NCBI GenBank assembly: GCA_949295905.1
Contig: CASFNA010000016.1
Location: forward strand, 62,001 to 126,000
Length of the DNA: 64,000 nt
Origin: an uncultured Prevotellaceae bacterium
GTDB taxonomy: Bacteria > Bacteroidota > Bacteroidia > Bacteroidales > Bacteroidaceae
Direction: 5' to 3'
Under the pieces are notes generated by a model, which saw only the letters and a program-made list of their open reading frames with translations, made no database searches and was not told the origin of the DNA. Below are positions 50,031-56,452 of the stretch, piece by piece (the first letter of the stretch is position 1; each line of letters opens with the position of its first letter). The position numbers and the translations under genes were made by a program.

Positions 50031-50094
50031 AAAATAAAAACTCGTTTCATTCGCTTTTATTTCGCTTACTCGGAATTTTGCACTATCTTTGCAC
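50031..50094 (+). promoter_or_regulatory. Promoter of the small-gene/dnaG region
   Basis: TATCTTTG at 50084-50091 is a perfect -7 element; the upstream AAAATAAAAA, TTTTATTTCGC and TTTTGCACTATC words closely follow those of the promoter at 5627-5695. Confidence 0.6.
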
Positions 50095-50137
50095 GTAAGC
50101 AAGTTCAAACGGACAACTTGTTTTAGAAACTTAACAA

Positions 50138-50326
50138 ATATGGAAAGAGAAATTAGGCAACTATCTCATTGACGTGTCCAAATACTTCCTGACATGTGTT
50201 TTCGTCGCCTCGCAGATAAAAGATTTGGAGGATATGCGCTGGCTTATCTATGCGTTAAGCGGCACTATTGCGGCTGCATTATTAGTATCAGGATTGATTT
50301 TGGTTAATAAAAAGGAAAAGAAATGA
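50138..50326 (+). pseudogene. DUF6722-like small membrane protein lacking a normal start codon
   Basis: From base 50141 a frame of 61 codons reads WKEKLGNYLIDVSKYFLTC, continues with a charged stretch LEDMRWLIYALSG, and ends AALLVSGLILVNKKEKK. It has one transmembrane segment and a basic end. It resembles the small Bacteroidales family annotated DUF6722, whose members usually begin M-x-K-E-K-L-G. Here the preceding codon is ATA, not ATG, and the only nearby ATG (50140) is in the wrong frame and stops after ten codons. So the start is lost or non-canonical. The promoter at 50084 points at it, and the next small gene overlaps its stop (ATGA). Confidence 0.65.
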
Positions 50327-50437
50327 CAGGAACACTGATTATTTTAGGCATGGTCGGCATACCTTGTATTATCTTCTTGTTGTATTGCCTTACCCCCCGG
50401 CGGCAAGCGTTGGCTGCGCAAGAACAACATGATTTGA
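50323..50437 (+). pseudogene. Small membrane protein with a frameshift in a C6 run
   Basis: The frame from ATG 50323 reads MTGTLIILGMVGIPCIIFLL, then YCLTP, a single transmembrane segment. In the family I recall, this continues with a basic end such as G-K-R-W-L-R. Here the six-C run at about 50393-50398 carries one base too many, and the expected end (GGKRWLRKNNMI, stop at 50435-50437) is in the other frame. In the uncorrected frame the stop is at 50464-50466. The start overlaps the stop of the DUF6722-like frame. A sequencing error in the homopolymer would also explain this. Confidence 0.6.
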
Positions 50438-50475
50438 CTTTCTACGCCGGTCTGAATACGCCATGATAAAATGAA

Positions 50476-52404
50476 ATGATAGACAAGGCAACCATAGACA
50501 AAATCATGGACGCGGCGAACATCGTCGATGTCGTGTCCGAGTTTGTCACCCTGCGAAAGGCCGGGGTGAACTACAAGGGCCTGTGCCCGTTCCACAACGA
50601 GAAGACACCTTCGTTCGTGGTGTCGCCATCGAAGGGCTACTGCCACTGCTTCTCGTGCGGCAAGGGCGGCACCGCCGTGGGCTTCATCATGGAGCACGAG
50701 CAGATGACTTACCCTGAAGCCCTGCGCTGGCTGGCCAAGAAATACAACATAGAGATACACGAACGCGAGCTTACCGACGAGGAGAAACGCGAGGAGAGCG
50801 AGCGCGAGAGCCTGTTCATCGTCAACGACTGGGCGCTGCATTATTTCCAGGACAACCTCTTCAACACCGGGCAGGGACAAGCAATCGGACTGCAATACTT
50901 CCGTTCGCGCGGCTTCCGCGACGACACAATAAGCCGCTTCCAGTTAGGCTACGCCCTGCCGGAGCGCGATGCCCTGGCCCGCGCCGCCGTGGCAAAGGGC
51001 TTCAAGGAAGAGTTCCTTATCACCACAGGACTGTGCTACCGCCGCGACGACGGTCGCCTGCAAGACCGCTACGCCGGGCGCGTCATCTTCCCCGTGCATA
51101 CCGTTACGGGTCGCGTTGTGGCCTTCGGAGGGCGCATTCTCGACAATAACAAGAAGGCGGCGAAGTATGTCAATTCGCCCGAGTCGCTAATCTACCACAA
51201 GAGCAACGAGCTTTACGGCATATACCAGGCCAAGCACGCCATAACGAAGCAGGACCGCTGCTATCTCGTCGAAGGATATATAGACGTAACGTCGATGAAC
51301 CAGAGCGGCGTCGAGAACGTCGTGGCGTCATCCGGCACGTCGCTTACCACCGGGCAAATCCGCCTCATTCACCGCTTCACCAACAACATAACGGTGCTCT
51401 ACGACGGCGACGCCGCCGGCATACACGCCTCCATCCGCGGCATCGACATGCTGCTGGCCGAGGGCATGAACGTCAAGGTGTTGTTGCTGCCTGACGGCGA
51501 CGACCCCGACAGTTTCGCACGGAAGCACACGGCGCAGGAGTTCCGCGACTACATCGAAGCCAACCAGACAGACTTTATCGAGTTCAAAACCAATCTCCTG
51601 TTGCGTGGTGTTACCGACCCCATAAAACGCTCGGAGGCCATCAGCAGCATAGTGAAGAGTGTGTCGGTTGTGCCCGACCAAATCACGCGAGCTACCTATC
51701 TTACCGAATGCGCGCACCGTCTCGGCATGAACGAGTCCACTCTCATCAACACCGCCAACCAGTTCATACGCGGCGAAATGGAGGAAAAGCGCAAGGAACA
51801 ACGCCGCGAAGAGGCCAAGGCCGACGGCCCAGTGAAGCCGCTACAGCCGCTCGCGCCCGTGCAGGGGCAGCCCGACGTGGAGTACATGCTCATCCAAATG
51901 GTTGTTCGCCACGGGCAGGAGACGCTGTACAAAGGTGTTGAAACGGCTGACGGCGGCACCGTAGACCTAAGCGTTTCGCAATACATCAGCTACGACCTTG
52001 GCGCAGACGACCTGCGTTTCAAGAACGACCTGTATAACCGTATGCTCGCCGAGGCCGTGGAGCACAACGACGACGAAGGTTTCAACGCCGAGGCTTACCT
52101 GACCCATCATCCCGACATCGACATAAGCCGCACGGCCACCGAGATGGCCATAGACCACTTCCAGCTTAGCAAGAGCCTGCAAGTGAGGTGCGACGAGGAC
52201 ACCCTGCGCAATCAGGTTGAGCACCTTATACTCGACTTCCGCATGGCTTACGTGGAGCAACACCTCAAGGAACTGCAACGCGAAATAAGCCTCGCCACAG
52301 GCGATACGGAGCGCATGATGAAGCTGATGGCCGAATACAAGGACATGCAAGTGATACGGAACGAAATCGCTAAGGAGCTTGGCAACGACATATTGATTAA
52401 ATGA
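50476..52404 (+). CDS. dnaG: DNA primase DnaG
   Basis: The 642-residue protein has the CHC2 zinc finger near the N terminus (C37PFH40 and C58FSC61 with TPSFVVSPSKGYCHCF), the RNA-polymerase-like core with the FRDDTISRFQLGYALPE region, the TOPRIM block (CYLVEGYIDVTSMNQSGVENVVASSGTSLTTGQ and VLYDGDAAGIHASIRG), and a C-terminal helicase-binding region. It makes RNA primers for replication with DnaB. It lies behind the small damaged genes, 10 bp after the last stop of their frame, and the promoter at 50084 may serve it too. The length is typical. Confidence 0.96.
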   Translation: MIDKATIDKIMDAANIVDVVSEFVTLRKAGVNYKGLCPFHNEKTPSFVVSPSKGYCHCFSCGKGGTAVGFIMEHEQMTYPEALRWLAKKYNIEIHERELTDEEKREESERESLFIVNDWALHYFQDNLFNTGQGQAIGLQYFRSRGFRDDTISRFQLGYALPERDALARAAVAKGFKEEFLITTGLCYRRDDGRLQDRYAGRVIFPVHTVTGRVVAFGGRILDNNKKAAKYVNSPESLIYHKSNELYGIYQAKHAITKQDRCYLVEGYIDVTSMNQSGVENVVASSGTSLTTGQIRLIHRFTNNITVLYDGDAAGIHASIRGIDMLLAEGMNVKVLLLPDGDDPDSFARKHTAQEFRDYIEANQTDFIEFKTNLLLRGVTDPIKRSEAISSIVKSVSVVPDQITRATYLTECAHRLGMNESTLINTANQFIRGEMEEKRKEQRREEAKADGPVKPLQPLAPVQGQPDVEYMLIQMVVRHGQETLYKGVETADGGTVDLSVSQYISYDLGADDLRFKNDLYNRMLAEAVEHNDDEGFNAEAYLTHHPDIDISRTATEMAIDHFQLSKSLQVRCDEDTLRNQVEHLILDFRMAYVEQHLKELQREISLATGDTERMMKLMAEYKDMQVIRNEIAKELGNDILIK

Positions 52405-52470
52405 ATAATGAGAATTTAATAATGAATAATGAGAAATTAATAATGGATAATCCGAAAAATCTATAATGGA
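52405..52470. repeat. Word repeat AATAATGAGAATTTAATAATG after dnaG
   Basis: Direct words of the type AATGAATAATGAG follow the dnaG stop for about 65 bp, with a shorter stretch near 52570-52596 (TTCTTCATTTTTCATTCTTC) on the complementary word. Together they enclose a GC-richer segment before cls. Confidence 0.6.
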
Positions 52471-52596
52471 CAATCTAACTGCGCTGACTCATGAATGGAT
52501 ATGACGATGTAACTTGATGTCTCATTTTCCGTTTCCAACGCTTTCGTAAATAAAGCGGCGCGGCGTGATTTTTTATTCTTCATTTTTCATTCTTCA

Positions 52597-54030
52597 TTGA
52601 AAAAGATGATATACCTTCACTGGTTGATATTCATAGTGTACGTCTGCGTGGTGCTGGTGACCATGGTCACGGTGCTTATGGACAACCGTCAGCCGGCCAA
52701 GACGATGGCCTGGGTGATGGTGCTCATCTTCATACCCGTGGTAGGCATAGTGCTTTACTTCTTCTTCGGGCAGAACACGCGCAAGGAAAAGTACATCAGC
52801 CAGCGCAGCATGGACCAGCTGACGAAGCGCTCCATGCTTGAGTTTGCCGAGCAGCAAGACCTCAAGCTGCCCGAGGAACACAGCACGTTAATCAAGCTGT
52901 TCGGCTCGTTGAACTGGGCGTTGCCGTTCAAGAACAACGAGGCCGACATCCTGACGGACGGCTACTCGTTCTTTGCTGCGCTGCTGAAGGACATCGGACA
53001 GGCCCGCCACCACATACACTTTGAGACCTACATCATCTGCAACGACCCCCTGGGACGCCTCGTTGCCGACGCCCTTATGGACAAGGCGAGGGCGGGGGTG
53101 GAGGTGCGTCTCATCTTCGACGACGTGGGATGCTGGAACGTTCCCAACTCGTTTTTCGAGCGGATGCGCACCGCCGGCATCGACGTTCATGCCTTCATGC
53201 CGGTGAAGTTCCCTGCGTTTACCAGCAAGGTGAACTACCGCAACCACCGCAAGCTGTGCGTAATAGACGGCCGGACGGGCTACATAGGCGGCATGAACAT
53301 TGCCATGCGCTATGTGAAAGGCACCAAGGGCACGCCCTGGAGGGACACTCATCTGCGCATTAAAGGCGGCGCAGTGTACGGCATACAGCGCGCTTTCCTT
53401 GTTGACTGGTACTTCGTTGACCGCACGCTCATCACCAAGCGCATTTACTACCCCGTGCAAAACCGCTCCATAACCAATGACTGCGTGATGCAGATTGTGA
53501 CGAGCAGCCCCGTGAGCCAGTGGCCGGAGATGATGCAGGGCTATGTGCGCATACTGCTCGAGGCCAAGCGTTACGTCTACATGGAGACCCCTTACTTCCT
53601 CCCAACGGAGCCTGTCATGTTCGCCATGCGCACCGCCGCGCTGGCCGGTGTCGATGTAAGGCTGATGGTGCCGCTGCACGCCGACGCCAAGTTTGTGGAG
53701 TGGGCCAGCCGCTCTTACGTGCAGGAAGCCGTCGATGCGGGCGTTGACGTATATCTTTACACCGCCGGTTTCAATCATTCCAAGCTCCTCGTGAGCGACG
53801 ACTCGCTGTCTACGTGCGGATCGACGAACATAGATTTCCGCAGCTTCGACAACAACTTCGAGAGCAACGTATTCATCTACGACCGCCAGATGGCCCTGCG
53901 CATAAAGCAGGTGTTCACCGACGACATGGCCTGCTGCGTGAAATACACCGACTATATGCGCACGCGCCGCCTCTCGTTCACCCACCGCCTGTGGGAGTCT
54001 CTTGTGCGCATGTTCTCTCCGTTGATGTAG
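52597..54030 (+). CDS. cls: Cardiolipin synthase
   Basis: The 477-residue enzyme has two N-terminal membrane helices (IYLHWLIFIVYVCVVLVTMV and AWVMVLIFIPVVGIVLYFFFG) and two phospholipase D HKD motifs. The first is YRNHRKLCVIDGRTGYIGGMN and the second is GFNHSKLLVSDDSLSTCGSTNIDFRSF. It condenses phosphatidylglycerol molecules to cardiolipin at the inner membrane. The ATG at 52597 follows the word-repeat sequence directly. It stands alone; the next gene is the HipB-like regulator after a 430-bp gap. Confidence 0.95.
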   Translation: MKKMIYLHWLIFIVYVCVVLVTMVTVLMDNRQPAKTMAWVMVLIFIPVVGIVLYFFFGQNTRKEKYISQRSMDQLTKRSMLEFAEQQDLKLPEEHSTLIKLFGSLNWALPFKNNEADILTDGYSFFAALLKDIGQARHHIHFETYIICNDPLGRLVADALMDKARAGVEVRLIFDDVGCWNVPNSFFERMRTAGIDVHAFMPVKFPAFTSKVNYRNHRKLCVIDGRTGYIGGMNIAMRYVKGTKGTPWRDTHLRIKGGAVYGIQRAFLVDWYFVDRTLITKRIYYPVQNRSITNDCVMQIVTSSPVSQWPEMMQGYVRILLEAKRYVYMETPYFLPTEPVMFAMRTAALAGVDVRLMVPLHADAKFVEWASRSYVQEAVDAGVDVYLYTAGFNHSKLLVSDDSLSTCGSTNIDFRSFDNNFESNVFIYDRQMALRIKQVFTDDMACCVKYTDYMRTRRLSFTHRLWESLVRMFSPLM

Positions 54031-54194
54031 TTTGCGGTTGTGCGGTCATTGGGTTATACGGTCATGTGGTGTAGAATGCAACCGTGCTGCTATCCATTTA
54101 TTCCGTTTTACGGTTGTGGTTTAAGACCGTGAAACATGCTTTTTCTTCTCCAAATCTGCACAACGGCTAACAGCCTGATAATCAAACACTTTGC

Positions 54195-54282
54195 AATATG
54201 CCGCCTTTTAGCCTGCAAAAGGTGGCCTTTCAGCGTGTAAAAGATGGCCTTTCGCATTGCGATTTGCCGCCTTTCGCAAAAC
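54195..54282. repeat. 22-bp repeat array A11 (4 units)
   Basis: Units start at 54195, 54217, 54239 and 54261. The flanking motif TAACAGCCTGATAATCAAAC with a following ACTTTGC lies at 54169-54194. The rest of 54031-54461 holds weak GGTTGTGCGGT-type words near 54035-54125 and the hip operator. Confidence 0.88.
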
Positions 54283-54354
54283 GTCAGGATATTTGGCGTA
54301 ATTCGGATTGTGCCCTTTACGATTATCGTTTTCGACCTTCGTCTATCCCCGTTA

Positions 54355-54429
54355 GGGTATAAAATAAAATAAAAACTATAAAATTATACCCCGAAAGGTA
54401 TAAACTATATGTTTAATTTCGTATATTTG
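54355..54429 (+). promoter_or_regulatory. Operator and promoter of the hip-like operon
   Basis: TATAC (54385-54389), N8, GTATA (54398-54402) forms an 18-bp dyad, the same geometry as the known HipB operator TATCC-N8-GGATA. A further GGGTATAA at 54355-54362 pairs with TTATACCC. The -7 element TATATTTG is at 54422-54429, so the dyad covers the -33 region. Confidence 0.65.
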
Positions 54430-54461
54430 CGCATAGATATTGCATACAAAAACCAAGAGTT

Positions 54462-54683
54462 ATGTACAGTCCTGATTTGACTATGGCGGTGTTCGTCAAG
54501 GAGATGCGCAAGAAGTTCGGCCTAACGCAGGTTGACCTCGCCGACAAGGCGGGCGTGGGCCTGCGCTTCGTGCGCGAGCTGGAGCAGGGCAAGCAGACGC
54601 TGCGCATGGACAAGGTAAACCAGGTGCTGCGCCTCTTCGGCCACCAGGCTGGGCCGGTGGAGGTGTCGAAAGCCGGAAAGTGA
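54462..54683 (+). CDS. HipB-like antitoxin/regulator (XRE family)
   Basis: The 73-residue protein is a single helix-turn-helix: MRKKFGLTQVDLADKAGVGLRFVRELEQGKQTLRMDKVNQVLRLFG, the HipB-type Cro/CI domain with E-Q-G-K in the usual place. It dimerises on the 18-bp dyads upstream and represses its own operon. It is shorter than E. coli HipB (88 residues) and lacks a long C-terminal strand. In HipBST systems HipB serves mainly as DNA-binding repressor while the separate HipS protein neutralises the kinase. That fits the gene order here. Confidence 0.9.
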   Translation: MYSPDLTMAVFVKEMRKKFGLTQVDLADKAGVGLRFVRELEQGKQTLRMDKVNQVLRLFGHQAGPVEVSKAGK

Positions 54684-54756
54684 CAAGCAGGCAAGCAACC
54701 GTGCGGCCGCCGCAGGCAGTCAGCCGCACGCCATTCCATAACCATAAAGACATGCT

Positions 54757-55083
54757 ATGAAACGAGCGTTGATATACCTTCACGACCGGCTTGCAGGCCG
54801 GCTGACCGAAGACGAGGACGGTTACACGTTCGAGTATGACACCGGCTATCTCGCAACCGACGGTGCCGAAGCCGTCAGTCTTACGCTGCCGTTGCGGGCG
54901 GAGCCTTACAGGGACACGGTGATGTTTCCCTTCTTCGACGGCCTGATACCTGAAGGCTGGCTGCTGGGGATTGCCGAGCGCAGCTGGAAAATAGACCAGC
55001 GCGACCGCATGTCGCTGCTGCTGGCCTGCTGCAAGGACTGCATAGGGGCGGTGAGCGTCATCCCGGAGGAAGTTAAGAATTAA
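54757..55083 (+). CDS. HipS-like/HipA N-terminal domain protein
   Basis: The 108-residue protein matches the first subdomain of HipA kinases: LIYLHDRLAGRLTEDEDGYTFEYDTGYL, PLRAEPYRDTVMFPFFDGLIPEGW, IAERSWKIDQRDRMSLLLACC, ending KDCIGAVSVIPEE. It is a separate gene here, as in the three-gene HipBST type, where HipS inhibits HipT. It starts 73 bp after the HipB-like stop. Its final codons (EEVKN) run into the word-repeat element, which begins GTTAAGAATTAAG and supplies the TAA stop. The C-terminal residues may therefore differ from the ancestral sequence. Confidence 0.87.
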   Translation: MKRALIYLHDRLAGRLTEDEDGYTFEYDTGYLATDGAEAVSLTLPLRAEPYRDTVMFPFFDGLIPEGWLLGIAERSWKIDQRDRMSLLLACCKDCIGAVSVIPEEVKN

Positions 55084-55233
55084 GAGCTAAGAAGTAAGAA
55101 AATTACCTTTGTCACAACAAGACATATTTTCTTAATTAGCTTGACGCTGACTTTCAGTTCTTAACTCTTAACTCTTAATTTCCAAAGTGCCGTTTTCTTA
55201 ATTCCTAACTCTTAATTCTTAATTCACAAAGTG
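55074..55233. repeat. Word-repeat inverted element between hipS- and hipT-like genes
   Basis: TTAAGAATTAAGAGCTAAG on the left (55075-55093) faces TTCTTAACTCTTAACTC on the right, with the shared motif CTTAATTAGCTTGACGCTG at 55131-55149. It ends TTAATTCACAAAGTG; its GTG is the hipT-like start. It has the same structure and about the same length as the element at 33254. Confidence 0.85.
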
Positions 55234-56169
55234 AAGTGCTTATTCTGTTACAAAGACCTCAAGGAGGGGCAGGTTGACTACCATCCGGCCTGCGCACGCA
55301 AGTTCTTCGGCGTGAAAAACGCGCCCAAGCTGCCTTACGTCCGTGCCCAGCTGGGCGACCTGGCGCGCAAGGTGGTACGTGCGCAGACCACGCTTACCGG
55401 CGTGCAGGCCAAGCTATCGCTCGACATCGACCGCGGAGGCAGGAACGAGCCAGACCGCTTCACCATCGTGGGACTGTGGGGACGCTTCATCCTGAAGCCG
55501 CAGACCAACTCGTACCGCGCCCTGCCTGAGCTTGAAGACCTTACCATGCACATGGCCGAGGCGGCAAGGATTGCCACCGTGCCGCACAGCCTCATTCGCT
55601 TCAGCGACGGCGAACTGTGCTACATCACGCGGCGCGTTGACCGGCAGCCCGGCGGCGCCAAGGTGCCCATGGAAGACATGTGCCAGCTGACCGAGCGGCT
55701 TACCGAATACAAATACAAGGGCTCTTACGAGCAGATAGCCAAGGCCATACGCCGCTACTCGTCGGCTCCGCAGCTCGATGTGGTAAACTTCTGGGAAGTG
55801 GTGGTGTTCTCCTGGCTCACCGGCAACGCCGACATGCACCTGAAAAACTTCTCGCTGTACAATCCCGACGGCTCCGGCTACACGCTCACTCCCGCATACG
55901 ACATGCTCGCCACGACGCTCGTCATGCCCGACGACACGGAGGAACTGGCCCTCACGCTCAACGGCAAGAAGCGCAAGCTGCGCAAGGCCGACTTCATACG
56001 CTCCATCACTTCGTCGGGCGTTGACGAAAAGGTTATAGACAACATGGCGCGCCGCTTCGGCCGCGTGCTGCCCCAGTGGTTCGAACTAATAGACCGCTCG
56101 TTCCTGCCCGACGATATGCGCCATGCCTACAAAAGCCTTATATTAAGGCGCATCATCATGCTTAAATGA
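55231..56169 (+). CDS. HipT-like Ser/Thr kinase toxin (HipA C-terminal type)
   Basis: The 312-residue protein starts with a GTG from the repeat element and has a Cys-rich N-terminal knuckle (C3, C6, H18, C21: MKCLFCYKDL...YHPAC), probably zinc binding. Next comes the Gly-rich loop region TTLTGVQAKLSLD, where HipT-type proteins have a short S-x-S motif; here it is T54-L55-T56. The kinase core includes RFILKPQTNSYRALPELE, YEQIAKAIRRYSS and VVVFSWLTGNADMHLKNFSLY with the catalytic Asp and Asn, then LTPAYDMLAT (the DFG-like Asp). Such kinases phosphorylate a tRNA synthetase (GltX or TrpS) and halt growth. It is the last gene of the hip operon. Confidence 0.9.
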   Translation: MKCLFCYKDLKEGQVDYHPACARKFFGVKNAPKLPYVRAQLGDLARKVVRAQTTLTGVQAKLSLDIDRGGRNEPDRFTIVGLWGRFILKPQTNSYRALPELEDLTMHMAEAARIATVPHSLIRFSDGELCYITRRVDRQPGGAKVPMEDMCQLTERLTEYKYKGSYEQIAKAIRRYSSAPQLDVVNFWEVVVFSWLTGNADMHLKNFSLYNPDGSGYTLTPAYDMLATTLVMPDDTEELALTLNGKKRKLRKADFIRSITSSGVDEKVIDNMARRFGRVLPQWFELIDRSFLPDDMRHAYKSLILRRIIMLK

Positions 56170-56192
56170 ACATCGGCAAACAAGAATTTCCC

Positions 56193-56280
56193 TAAAGACG
56201 GTCTTTTACTTTGCAAAAGGCCGTCAATCGCGCGCTAAAAGGCCGTCTTTCGCAAGGTGAAAGACGGCCTTTCGCAAAGT
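56193..56280. repeat. 22-bp repeat array A12 (4 units)
   Basis: Units start at 56193, 56215, 56237 and 56259. Read on the minus strand the motif TAACATCTTGGCAATCAGAC plus ACTTTGC adjoins it at 56275-56306, almost the same as at array A11 but inverted. Confidence 0.9.
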
Positions 56281-56394
56281 GTCTGATTGCCAAGATGTTA
56301 CGTGCCTGCCTAAAACTGCCTTTCCGAAAGCCGCAGGGCGGTGCGCCGCAGGCTGTTTGGCGGTATTGCAGAATATCAATGTTTTGGGCAATAA

Positions 56395-56426
56395 TTTGGC
56401 GTTTTGTCGGATTTTGTGTAATTTTG
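56395..56426 (+). promoter_or_regulatory. alaS promoter
   Basis: TTTG at 56395-56398 and TAATTTTG at 56419-56426 are 20 bp apart, 27 bp before the ATG. Confidence 0.6.
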
Positions 56427-56452
56427 CCGACCGATAAGAAATATATTGTAAA

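Noticed and set aside
54757-56169. A broken hipA gene split by insertion of a repeat
   Set aside because: The two proteins match the separate HipS and HipT arrangement, the second has its own Cys-rich N terminus, and both frames are intact; the repeat lies between genes.
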